Assembly (NCBI GenBank): GCA_947623455.1
Contig: OX392538.1
Span: forward strand, 1,054,001 to 1,118,000
Reading direction: 5' to 3'
DNA: 64,000 bases
DNA from: Mimachlamys varia
Taxonomy: Eukaryota > Mollusca > Bivalvia > Pectinida > Pectinidae
The notes below the pieces were generated by a model that was not told the origin of the DNA, did no database searches, and worked only from the letters and a program-made list of their open reading frames with translations. Shown here piece after piece: positions 9,801-19,475 of this stretch; position 1 is the stretch's first letter, and each line of letters starts with the position of its first letter. The position numbers were made by a program, and so were the translations under genes.

Positions 9801-12069
9801 ATTATTGTCGATTATTATTAAATGATAATTGATTATCATTGTCAATCATAGCACGTAAACACACTAATTAGCATACTCAAAAACGTCCATCCTCACAGTA
9901 AGCAGGAAACGCTTAATTCTGAAAAAAACATGGTCTTTCTCTTCAGTCCTTTTACAAGGGTCTCCATGTAAATCTATCCTTTTTTTATATGTTTCCCTAG
10001 ATCAATCCCATTTGAATTTGGATTAATGTTTTGTTGACGCTTCGGTTTTTCTCCTATGTGTTTAAGTACTAACTGACAGAAAGTTTGGATCATACAATGA
10101 TTAGAAAAAATAAGCTCTTTCCAGTGTTAACAGGTTAATCGTTATTTCTCCATGAAATACCACTCAAATTAATGCTGGCGATTACCACTGGATAACTCAA
10201 AACTGAATTATCTCGTTCAACTCTTCTTTACACAGTCATGTCATTGTTCTGATGAAACTTCACAGAGAGTATTTTTTTAGGTACGTTCGACAAATTGTGG
10301 ACGAGACCCTAAGATGTGCTGTAATCACTACATATGCGGTTCGGTTTCAAGATGTTGAGTCTGAGCTAGGCGGACACAAGATTCCTAAGAATGTAAGACA
10401 TTTTCGACTGTTGTCTTCATACTTCTGCAGAGAATGTTTCCATTAGTTGCCAAATTTGTTCCCTTTGTATGACTAACTAACATCTCCAATTCTAACACAA
10501 AAAGGACAAAGTTTCATGGATATTGTACATTGCTGTAAATTCAATGTTACGTACAGGGTATGGCTATCCTTATTTACGGACTGTTTCGTAGTTATGACAA
10601 TAACAGAGGACGATTAAAACAGATTTGTGTAGGTTGACATGTTTGTTAGTACAGAAAACAGATTTGTATAGGGTTAGTTGTTTGTAAGTACAGAAACAGA
10701 TTTGTATGTTTAGATGTTCGTAAATACAGAAAATAGATTTGTGTAGGGTAAAGATGTTTGTAAGTACAGAAACAGATTTGTATGTTTAGATGTTCGTAAA
10801 TACAGAAAATAGATTTGTGTAAGGTAAAGATGTTTGTAAGTACAGAAACAGATTTGTATGTTTAGATATTCGTAAATACAGAAAATAGATTTGTGTATGA
10901 TAAAGATGTTTGTAAGTACAGAAAACAGACGTTATGGGCATCAACATAGTATTGAAATAAAGAAGAAATAATTGATTAACATCAAATCTCAACATACAGG
11001 AATTGTGATGAATTCATTTTTTACATGGTCTGGCAGACGCCTGTGATCCAAGCTTTAGGAGTTGCCATGACGAATGAGAAGTATTGGCCACTTCCCAACA
11101 AGTATGTGACGGAGATTGACATACATCTGTTGTAAATGAAGCATTCAATTAAATTTCATATACATGTATACCAGTGTAAAAAAATGTTTGTTTCAGCGGG
11201 TTAGATGAAATCCTTATGACTGCCTATTTTGTCTGTATAAGTCTGCATACTTATATTTGTTCCATACTAATGCTAACGTATGATGAGTAATTATACTAAA
11301 AATACGATTTGATATTTATCATCAACAATATCAATAAGCACAGAGACTGTCCCTAACAAAGCATTATACACAATGAAACGCATGACTGGACCGCATGGGA
11401 CACATGTCTGTTTACACAGATATTAAACTATAAATGGGCAAAACAACAAACAAATAAATAGAGATAGTGAATCAATACGCACCACACTCTGTTATCCTTG
11501 CCTGTTCAGGTTTAAATGCTTCATTTGCAGTAGAATGGGCTACCTTATTCACTTAACCTGTTGCTGTATTGTACAAAGAGCCCGTTTGGACTTGCAGTTT
11601 ACCAATTTCAGTCACTCTTTCAAAACTACGGTCGCTCGAAAGGAACAACGAAAAACGTAACAATAAAGTAAGAAAAAAACAATAGAAACATTTTTACGAG
11701 CGATACACTCATGAAGACATGTTCATTTTCAAAGATAAAGACAGGACTGTCACATGAAAATAACAGTTTGAAACCCTTTGTATTTTGTTGGTACTCCTTA
11801 TTAAGATGTTTCTTTCCAGGTTTGACCCGGACCGCTTTAGCCCAGAGAATGTGAAGTCCCGACCTCCTCTAGCTTTCAAGCCGTTTGGATTCGCAGGGAA
11901 TCGTATTTGTCCAGGGTACAGGTTTGCTTATGCAAATGTTACAGTTTGTCTGGTGACCATGCTGAGGAAATTCAAGGTCAAATTAGCGGAAGATAAGGTG
12001 CCCAAACCTGTCTACGGGCTGGTGACCCGCCCCGAGGACGAAATTTGGATCAAAATAGAAAAGCGATAA
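3665..12069 (+). CDS. CYP20A1: CYP20A1-like cytochrome P450, copy A (exons 5-11 only)
   Basis: Seven exons are read: 3665-3832, 4083-4161, 8415-8594, 9086-9206, 10281-10392, 11037-11101 and 11820-12069 (TAA). All introns are GT-AG and phases agree throughout, so about 325 codons stay open. The product is a membrane-bound haem monooxygenase-fold protein; CYP20A1 is an orphan P450 with no settled substrate. Motifs: I-helix GGFHTT in exon 7, ExxR as ETLR in exon 9, and the haem loop FGFAGNRICPG in exon 11. Similarity to vertebrate CYP20A1 covers the whole exon set (for example 'ALGVAMTNEKYWPLPNKFD'). No equivalents of exons 1-4 occur upstream; homology to copy B ends at 836 in a Gypsy relic. The gene is therefore either 5'-truncated or continues left of the window. 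Without an anchor and start it would not be functional as seen here. Confidence 0.85.
4083..4161 (+). CDS. CYP20A1: CYP20A1 copy A, exon 6 equivalent
   Basis: The exon is 79 nt, entering at phase 0 and leaving with one base over. It encodes IWTEMERSLTENEPEKD and on to KAFQE. Acceptor 'ttataacag', donor 'gtagat'. It is too short to stand out as an open frame and was found from phase, from its partner in copy B and from alignment with the CYP20A1 family. Confidence 0.8.
4490..4870 (+). repeat. 25-bp GATC-rich minisatellite in intron 6, short allele (copy A)
   Basis: About 15 degenerate units of the type 'gatctcctgtgatcttaaat' plus 'cttct'. It is the counterpart of the much longer array at 34900-36085 in copy B. 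Confidence 0.85.
5191..7875. mobile_element. 2.7 kb element with terminal inverted repeats, private to copy A intron 6
   Basis: It starts GACCAGTTTCACAATCGC and ends with the complement of GACCTTTTTCACAATCGC. A second conserved block (GCGGAGGTTGTAAGA, then TTCCGGTT) lies about 60 nt inside each end. TA dinucleotides flank it at 5189-5190 and 7876-7877. The right arm at 34365-34380 runs straight across the site ('agcaattattg' on the complement), so this is an insertion. No transposase-like frame is seen; the longest frames are under 85 codons. It is therefore a non-autonomous or decayed DNA transposon. The TA suggests the Tc1-mariner group, but the termini are not classic for it. Confidence 0.75.
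8415..8594 (+). CDS. CYP20A1: CYP20A1 copy A, exon 7 equivalent (I-helix)
   Basis: The exon is 180 nt. The acceptor 'tttacacag' at 8414 is the one that keeps phase with exon 6. It encodes ALQKSAPLISRVVKHRRDN and on to the I-helix TYIVGGFHTTGY. The donor is 'gtacgt'. GGFHTT stands where most P450s have (A/G)Gx(D/E)TT. Confidence 0.85.
8640..9060. other. Intron 7 of copy A; no feature seen
   Basis: AT-rich intron matching 33180-33600 of the right arm. No repeat or conserved frame beyond the arm homology was noticed. Confidence 0.5.
9086..9206 (+). CDS. CYP20A1: CYP20A1 copy A, exon 8 equivalent
   Basis: The exon is 121 nt between 'ttttgcag' and 'gtaagt'. It encodes LTWGFYFLASHPEVQEKAF and on to HTNIEDIP, the helix J segment typical of P450s (hydrophobic stretch, then HPEVQEK). 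Confidence 0.85.
9330..9790 (-). repeat. Two adjacent PLE 3'-tail fragments (copy A intron 8)
   Basis: Two minus-strand copies of the tail block lie head to tail (about 9370-9580 and 9590-9790), each with 'aaatttgacatggagactc'-like and 'cgacgacacccgccatg' sequence. The matching region of the right arm is 32480-32930, also rearranged. Confidence 0.6.
10281..10392 (+). CDS. CYP20A1: CYP20A1 copy A, exon 9 equivalent (ExxR)
   Basis: The exon is 112 nt, with acceptor 'tttttttag' and donor 'gtaaga', ending at phase 0. It encodes YVRQIVDETLRCAVITTYAV and on to GGHKIPKN. ETLR is the K-helix ExxR pair. Just after it, copy A reads VITTYAV where copy B reads VLGPYAV. Confidence 0.85.
10620..10935 (+). 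repeat. About 38-bp minisatellite with 76-bp dimer structure, intron 9 of copy A
   Basis: Two unit types alternate: 'agatttgtgtagggtaaaga' plus 'tgtttgtaagtacagaaac', and 'agatttgtatgtttagatgt' plus 'tcgtaaatacagaaaat'. They give a dimer repeated about three times. The partner array in copy B is 28040-28240 with about 40-bp units and no clear dimers. Confidence 0.8.
11037..11101 (+). CDS. CYP20A1: CYP20A1 copy A, exon 10 equivalent
   Basis: The exon is 65 nt between 'tctggcag' and 'gtatgt'. It encodes TPVIQALGVAMTNEKYWPL, the segment just before the PERF-like FDPDRF motif. The protein is identical to copy B apart from the possible M-T/M-N position near the middle. Confidence 0.8.
11820..12069 (+). 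CDS. CYP20A1: CYP20A1 copy A, terminal exon (haem-binding loop)
   Basis: The exon is 250 nt from 'ctttccag' to TAA. It encodes FDPDRFSPEN (PERF-like), then FGFAGNRICPG with the haem-ligand Cys, and ends in EIWIKIEKR. A possible polyadenylation signal AATAAA lies at 12638-12643, with its counterpart in copy B at 24024-24029. Confidence 0.9.
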
Positions 12070-12689
12070 TTTTCATTGTACAGAAACAACCTGAAAAAGA
12101 CACATTTTGATGTTGAGCTCATCTTGTCAACCTCGTGTTTTGGCCGTGTTCTGCTTACAAGTTTATCTTTTTACGCATAAGTGTGGCAAATGACAAGTAG
12201 TAAAGTAACTTTTTTTGTGACCACGACCAGCAATATCTACATGAGGTTGTTTTTGTATTGTTTCAGGGCCAACTATGCGAGTTATTTATGTCAACCAACG
12301 TCATTATTTATCTTTTTAGTGAATATTATTGTAATCAGTACCTTAGATTAACTTTCTTTTAAATGATTAAGGTTTCGTTTATTTATCTTATGGTTTCATA
12401 TGATTTGTTTATTACTCGATCAATTAAGTATAAAAATAATAACACAAAGCAAAAACCGCTGGTTCCAATAATTTGTAATTAAACAACAACATGTGTTTTG
12501 TTTTTATTTCAAATTAATTTTGATTATTTAACTAATTATATCAACACTGTATGTAAGTTGCAAAATGATTTACTTGGGTAATTGTATGAAGTAAGATTAA
12601 CTTCCTGTGGAATCTTCACTGGTATTTTAAATCAGTAAATAAAATGTATATATATATTTTAAATGTGTTTTTGATTAATCGTCAACATT

Positions 12690-12870
12690 AAACAACAATC
12701 ATCCTCACTTTCGCATTATATCATCAACAACGTCATCGTCATCATTATACACTCACTATCATAATCATCAACACTCTATCGCCATCATCATCATCATGAT
12801 CACCATTATCAAGATTCATTCACATTCATTTTCATCATCATAATCCTCCTCCTCATCTTCATTGTGTGAA
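12690..12870 (+). repeat. TCA/ATC microsatellite, left arm
   Basis: An interrupted (ATC)n / (TCATCA) run downstream of copy A, mirrored by the GATGAT run at 23800-23960. Confidence 0.8.
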
Positions 12871-13499
12871 GAGAGTCTACACAAAACACATTTTATTCTA
12901 AAGAGGACTTTCACTCACACACACTCATCAAGACTTCAATTATCTCTCTTATTGCTATAACTAGTTTATTTCATTATTCAAAAGAAAGACAAGAAACAAA
13001 TGGAAAAGAAAGGAGAAGAAAGGAACATGAAAAAGAATAATAGGCCAGGTATATGATTTAAAGATGTTGTGTAACTAAGGCCCTATAGAATGAAACTAGA
13101 TACAGAGATATTGACATATACTTAAGCAGTTGCAATATACCTTTGTTCAGTGTAATGGTCCGTTATCCAAAAAAATTGAGTGATGATATTCTAATTCTTA
13201 GTGCTACATTTAGAATCATATATGTCTTCTTTTGTTATCAAAATTATTTCAAAATTTTGCAACATAACTGACCTTCTTAGCAATCCTAAACAAAATGCAC
13301 GATAATTTCAACAGCTACATTACAGAAAATGCACAGATGACTATCTGAGATACACACTTTAGATGAAATATAATTTGTTGTCAGTAAATGATGTGTAATT
13401 CGAAACTAAAGTTATTGAAGCTTTATATTAGAAGTAACTGTTGAAGGGATTAGGTGTACTAGTTTCCATTACTGATCATTGATGTCGAGTTCAGTATTC

Positions 13500-14712
13500 C
13501 ATTTAACCTGTCCAGTTGGAATCATTTTTCTTTATTTACCTGTGTATTGTAAAATAGTTTTTTACTTTTGCACACAATAAATAAAAAAAAAACAACAATT
13601 AACTGGAACATATTGTCAAGAAATTTTGTCATTGCCTCCTAAACACTGTCTCTTTGCAGCCATAACACCTTCATGGGATTACAAGTCTGTGTTTATTTGG
13701 AAAAATCTCTATAAACGCATGGAAATTATAAAGAGAGAGAGTTATCTTTCTTGATTACGTCACAGTTAATAACTACATCCTTATTTTAACGTTCTCTGGA
13801 AAAACTGACCTTCTACCAACACATATTTTTCTTTTATATGTATACTACAGTGAAGTTTCTGTGACCTCTTTCATACATTGTATGACAAGATGAGTTTTCC
13901 TCCTCAGCTGTTCAGCGTTTGTCCCTTCATATTAAGTTTCAACATGGTGGGCACACCCTGATGGTGACTGTACTAGCTCGAGGCAGAACTGATCCTAAAT
14001 GTCGGTTCAAAGACCCTATCTCTGTGCTTTTGATTCATTCAATTTTGTCATGTATATGTGTCGATTCCTCATGAAAATAAATATCCACAGCTTGCACGTT
14101 ATGGCTAATTTTGGCCTTATTATATAAAAAAAAAACATATTTAATTCAACTAACCTTTCTAAAAACTGATTTATTCCAGAATATTTTGCCCTAAATATTT
14201 TTTTCAAATGAGAGGCAGAAGCATTGTTGCTTTAATAAAACAAAAATAGATAATACCGATACATTTGATTACTTACATCAAATCTAAGCCATGTTACACA
14301 CAAATACATGTCAAACATATGAAAACCACTACTAAAATGTTACATGTCTACTGTGTGATGGTCGGTAGATTTGACATGTAGATTTATAACTCTCGGTTAA
14401 AGTTTCTTCAATTTGTAGACTTGATCTTTATTGATACATTTGCATGAGTTTCATTTTTTTTAAAAGCAGACCGTTCCATAAATAAATCAGCAGAAATATC
14501 CTTTGATGGGAATAGGTATTTCAGTAGCATGAGGTTAGAATTGGTCTAGATAGTCCTTTGTGATTGACACGGCTAAATAGTCTCTTTTGCCGGTAGAAAA
14601 AAAAGACATAGACGGTTAATTAATATCTGCCAGGCTGGTACAACAAAAAGATTCAGATACCATCTCTGTTAAGGAACAAATAAATAATCTTACATTAGCA
14701 GTTATTGTTACA
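13500..14712. repeat. Arm-end block present three times in the window
   Basis: The first part (13500-13945) recurs at 15174-15590. The second (13946-14712) recurs at 18120-18636. Both recur inverted at about 21970-23200 as part of the right arm. Shared strings include 'gaccttctaccaacacatat', 'cgttccataaataaatcagc' and 'ttgatgggaataggtatttc'. Confidence 0.75.
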
Positions 14713-14924
14713 CAACATGAAACGTTTTGTAGCCATGACAATTAATAAAAAGCATACATATATCTAGTGGTTTTTTATACCAATAGACGAATTCGTTTGC
14801 AATTTAAAGTATACATACAGCTGGACACGTATTGAGGGTTTGTATGGGTGTACTACATAAGTGTTTTACCGTCAAACTCCAAAAAAATATAATAAACCCA
14901 TGTTTATTTTGGATTGCTTTTCAG

Positions 14925-15130
14925 GTTTGAAGGTCAAAGGTTAAGGTCACTGTAACTATAAGTAGAAAATTGGTTTTCATACGTTAGCTCAAGTAGCTGA
15001 AGCCGATCAAGTTTTAACTTCATATAGGGGTTTCTTCCATGTACAAAAAGAGTTTGCTTGGCATTGTTTTTAGGGTTATAAGGTCAAAGGTCAAGGTCAC
15101 TGTTGTAGTAAAAATAACAATCAATTTCCA
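14925..15130. repeat. Dispersed repeat with paired 'aaggtcaaaggtcaaggtcac' blocks
   Basis: Two similar about 100-bp units, each with an 'aggtcaaaggt(t/c)aaggtcac' core, at the inner end of the left arm. They recur inverted at 21720-21930. This motif type is common in mollusc intergenic DNA; no function is claimed. Confidence 0.5.
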
Positions 15131-15820
15131 TGCGATAAGTCGCATTTGCTTTGGCCAATCAAGCTCAAACCAGTTAACCTGTCCAGTCGGAGCTATGTTT
15201 CTATTTACCTGTGGATTGTAATACATTTTTGCAATTCTCCGAGAAAAAAACCCCAAAAAAACTCAAATTAACTTGAACATATGGAAAGAAAGAAGCTTTA
15301 CATTGCCTTCTAAAAATTATCTCACTGCAGCCCTAACTTATTCAAAGGATTCAAAGTTTGTGTTTATTTGGAAAATGTCTATAAACGCATGGAAATTATA
15401 GAAAGAGTTATCTTTCTTGATTAAGTCACTGGTAATAACAACACCTTTATTATAGCGTTCTCTGGAAAACATTGACCTTCTACCAACACATATTTGTCTA
15501 TTATATGTTTACCATAGTGGAGTTTCTTTCATATGACAAGATGAGTTTCCTCCTGAGCTGTTCTACGTTTGTCCCTTCACAACATCTTTCCAGAACTGGT
15601 TCTTATATCTATGGAGGTATGATTGTAAAAAGCCATCACCAACATGAACAGGCAAGGTAAAGTTAACTACAAAATTAATACTACTCCGTCATTTACCATC
15701 ACTAACCAAAGTCATTTTCAAAGAAAAGTTTCAAGTTTCCCGACGGACACTGTTTAAAACCTCTGCTTATTTGTAAATATTTTGAGAGAAAATCGTAAAT
15801 TCTAGAATTCCGGGTTTTTA

Positions 15821-16281
15821 AGGAATCACACAACTAAATCAGCCTATCACGAAGTGTTTCATACGTTTGTAGTCCCTACCGAAAATTTGTTCCGGCTAAG
15901 TACAGTGATTCTGAATAATCTAAATAGGTAATTGTTGACATATTCTGCATTGAATGAAATATATAGATATTTAACTTTACAAAAATGTATACTTTTGGTA
16001 GATTTTGATATGTGATGGCGGATTGATATGGGGTCAAAAGTCAGAGGGTGTTCCCGTCCCATTTCACTGGTTTGATATGTAAATTTCCAGTTGTCCGAAG
16101 CAGACGCCCGTAGCGAGCTAAAATGCAACGAAACTTCTGATAAAATGTCATTTGAAGTCTTTGCCATGTATGTATCTGTGAATCCAGGCAGTTGTCACTA
16201 GTGTTGAACTTCAAATATTAAAGTTATTAGCTCTAAAGCTTAGTAATAACATATAGTAAATTATTTAGTTGTGTGAGTCCT
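15821..16281 (-). mobile_element. 461-bp MITE, copy 1 (TTA target duplication)
   Basis: The termini AGGAATCACACAACTAAAT and ATTTAGTTGTGTGAGTCCT are inverted repeats with one mismatch. TTA flanks it at 15818-15820 and 16282-16284. Length and sequence match copy 2 almost exactly. TWA 3-bp duplications are the hallmark of PIF/Harbinger elements. A 102-codon minus-strand frame (MAKTSNDILSEV...) spans it but is likely chance. Strand is given only for that frame. Confidence 0.8.
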
Positions 16282-16634
16282 TTAAGAGAACTAGCCATGT
16301 GCTCAATGAACTTGACCTCTATAACCTTTTCTGTGCTTCCGGTTTTTTATTTTTTCAAAGACAACCACTGTCATTTAGCACATTTTTTCAGTATGCAGAT
16401 ATATTTAATTTGAAAAAAAACCTTCAAAATTAGCTAAAATCTGGCTAAACATGGCCCTATGTTGAAGCCTATATTGTTGGACTGACCCTTATACTCAGGT
16501 TTTCAATAAAGTTTGGTTCAAAAACCTGTAATAATTGATATGCGTGTGTGTTAGAAGTACTTCGTTGATATATGTAGCAGGTTTTAGCATCCAATAGAGA
16601 TCTAATCTAGTGTGTTGTCCTGCACAACCCAGCA

Positions 16635-16652
16635 CCCCCCCCCCCCCCCCCC
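16635..16652. repeat. 18-C homopolymer
   Basis: Eighteen consecutive C bases, the longest GC homopolymer in the window. It may also be an assembly-uncertain spot. Confidence 0.95.
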
Positions 16653-17534
16653 GCCCTTCCTAGTTCCAACTCTGGCCAGTCGTTCTTAGGCTTCTTTATC
16701 CATACAAATTACAAATGTATGTGTTTTTTATAGCCAGAAGAAAGCAATAACTAGAACTAGTACGGAATAGGTTTGTATAAAAAATGCACATATGAAATTA
16801 TACATGTGTATGTGTCCCTTGTTGGTTTTGGTGGCTTAATCCAACTTAAAATTCCATATTTTTAGTTAATTGTAGGTATTTCTTTATTCCCGTCACAATA
16901 TATACCTTGTTCAACATCTTGTTTATTGATTTAATGTGTTTGTAATCTTTGTTTACTCATACAATAAGCTGTTTATGGCATTACATCTCCCCTACCCCCA
17001 ATATTCTCCCTAAAAAGTGGCCGCACCCCGGGGAGCTATAAGTGTTATATGTAAGCCTGTGTAATTGATAGATAAACAGTTAAGATGGATATCTAATAAC
17101 CCTTTATGACTCAAGATTTCTGTAGAATTTTGGAGTTTTGTGTGAATTCTAAATGTGTTTAATTGTTAAAATTAAATAAAATTTACTTAAAATAAAAAAT
17201 TAATTACTTCAGAGACTGTAAAATTAACAGAAAGTTAAATAACAAGATTTCTTTTCCAAAACTGTTGAGTGGTATGCGTATTTGATCTGTGGGCAAAATA
17301 TGAAATTGCTAATTGCGTGCTTAATTGAGGTGCTAGAGGTTAATGTTATGCAAAAGAAATGAAAAAAATCTGGTGCTAACTCTGAATAGCAAACGTACAT
17401 CAGGTGCAATAACTTGTGTTTTCTTCATAATTTATTATTCAATTTCAACCAAACTTCACCATTTTACTCGGAAATGTATATGCTTTCACATAGTTAACTT
17501 TATTTCAACATTTTAAAGGTTTGGGACCCTCTAA

Positions 17535-17995
17535 AGGAATCACACAACTAAATCAGCCTATCACGAAGTGTTTCATACGTTTGTAGTCCCTACCGAAAAT
17601 TTGTTCCGGCTAAGTACAGTGATTCTGAATAATCTAAATAGGTAATTGTTGACATATTCTGCATTGAATGAAATATATAGATATTTAACTTTACAAAACT
17701 GTATACTTTTGGTAGATTTTGATATGTGATGGCGGATTGATATGGGGTCAAAAGTCAGAGGGTGTTCCCGTCCCATTTCACTGGTTTGATATGTAAATTT
17801 CCAGTTGTCCGAAGCAGACGCCCGTAGCGAGCTAAAATGCCACGAAACTTCTGATAAAATGTCACTTGAAGTCTTTGCCATGTATGTATCTGTGAATCCA
17901 AGCAGTTGTCACTAGTGTTGAACTTCAAATATTAAAGTTATTAGCTCTAAAGCTTAGTAATAACATATAGTAAATTATTTAGTTGTGTGAGTCCT
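17535..17995 (-). mobile_element. 461-bp MITE, copy 2 (TAA target duplication)
   Basis: Same termini and length as copy 1, flanked by TAA at 17532-17534 and 17996-17998. Only a few single-base differences from copy 1 are seen, so the two insertions are recent relative to the arms. Confidence 0.8.
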
Positions 17996-18630
17996 TAAGC
18001 CATTGCAGGTTTTTATTTATACGCTATTACATTTTGTATATAGCTAAATCACGGTCGTTTATACGCTTTGTGAGAAAGATGGCGGCCATGTCATCGCCTT
18101 TCTGGCACTTCAGTTTAACAAGCATCAACATGGTTGGCACACCCTGATGATTGCTGTTCTAGCGTTAAAATGGTTGCTGTCCTTCTTAAGGCCCACAACC
18201 AGGGTCATTCGAGGACGAATGTCTTTGTAACTGGAGGCAGCACTGATCCTAAATGGCGGTTCAAAGACCTGATCTTTGTGCCTTTGATTCATCCAATTTT
18301 GTCATTTGTGAATATCAATTTTGTCATGAAAATTCGTATCAACAATTTGCACTTTATGACTAGCTTTGGCCTTATTATATAACTTTTTTTTCCCATTAAT
18401 CTATTTTTTAAAGCAAACCGTTCCATAAATAAATCAGCAGAAATATCCTTTGATGGGAATAGGTATTTCAGTAGCATGAGGTTCGAATTGGTCTTGACAG
18501 TCCTTCATGATTGACATGACTAAACAGTCTCTTTTGCCGGCAAAAACAAAAGACATAGACGATTAATTCTGCCAGGTTTAGATACCATCTCTGTAAAGAA
18601 ACACATTAATAATCTTACATTAGCAGTTAT

Positions 18631-18933
18631 TGTTACTCTGTTGGTTACGTCCTGGCTCCAAAACCTAGAGGTCTCGGGTTCGCGCCCGGCTCGTCTCACT
18701 CGTTTCATTTCTGCTCCTTATTGTAAAATATTGTTTATTTCCCATGTCGGGATGTTTGTATTAATAGTAACCCAAGTCTGGGTGTGTGCATGTACGATTT
18801 GTACTAATTATCACAATGATGATTGTTTAAATATAATTACTGCCCCTGGTACCCGATTACATGTTACGTCATGGCGGAATTATTTTATTTGTATGCCTAT
18901 GTCAAGTTCTATATGCCGTCACGTTTCGTAACA
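18631..18933 (+). mobile_element. Possible solo LTR (TGTTAC...GTAACA) with tRNA-like B box inside
   Basis: The 303-bp segment has perfect 6-bp inverted ends. It is followed by 'attgaggctcgtccgggatg', which looks like a tRNA-type primer-binding site. Near its start is 'ggtctcgggttcgcgcccgg', a good Pol III B box. A second partial copy is at 43893-44045 on the minus strand. No partner LTR or pol sequence follows. It could equally be a tRNA-derived SINE; both readings are open. Confidence 0.4.
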
Positions 18934-19379
18934 AAATTGAGGCTCGTCCGGGATGCCAGTGCCAGTGTCTGTAATTATGACTGACTTACTATCGTAATCT
19001 TTACCTCGAAATTTCTGCAATTTTCCAAGTCTACACTATATCCTTGAAAGCACTAAGGGGAACCTATATACAAATTTTGAGAAAGATCCATTCAGTAACT
19101 TTCATGAAATAGCGATAACAAAAATTGTTCAATGGACGACGGACGAAAGGACAGACGACCACAGACATAGGGCGATTTGAATAACCAACCTGTTGATGAT
19201 GTTGGGCTAAAAAGTAGTATCTGATAAAAAAGTGTGTTTCATATGCTACAGGAAATGCCAAAGCATGTTGTTCCAAAAAGATATGTTTTCAGGATAATCT
19301 TAGAAAGGATAACAATATGTTAAAATAGATAACTGTACTACAATGAGTAAAATGGTTAAAAAAATAGGGCAGACAAATA

Positions 19380-19475
19380 CAAATCAGAGAATACCAAAGC
19401 GTCAACAAAACTGTTATCTGAACTCAAAATCGATTAAACTAGGTGTAAACTAGGAACAAAAGAAAAATTTACAAA
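19380..19475 (-). repeat. PLE tail fragment
   Basis: Minus-strand match to the end of the PLE tail ('gaataccaaagcgtcaacaa', 'ctcaaaatcgattaaac'). Confidence 0.55.

Larger units (their letters stand above)
836..15172. repeat. Left arm of a large inverted duplication
   Basis: The reverse complement of this segment matches 21668-39690 along its length, with private insertions on each side. Anchors compared by eye: 836-1300 with 39240-39690, the P450 exons, the 25-bp minisatellite, the 3' flank at 12060-12320 with 24360-24505 and 26785-26950, and 14900-15172 with 21668-21930. The inner end is sharp: 'ggtttgagcttg' at 21668 pairs with 'caagctcaaacc' ending near 15172. Without the 2.7 kb TIR element and the SINE, the arm is about 11 kb of shared sequence. 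The arms are clearly alike but not identical. Confidence 0.85.

Noticed and set aside
15039..15256. Overlapping 60-78 codon frames on both strands
   Set aside because: They lie in a dispersed repeat with 'aaggtcaaggtcac' blocks and recur inverted at 21.7 kb; no coding signal.
18934..18960. Retroviral primer-binding site implying a provirus
   Set aside because: The string resembles a tRNA-type primer site, but no gag, pol or second LTR follows, so only an LTR-like remnant is considered.
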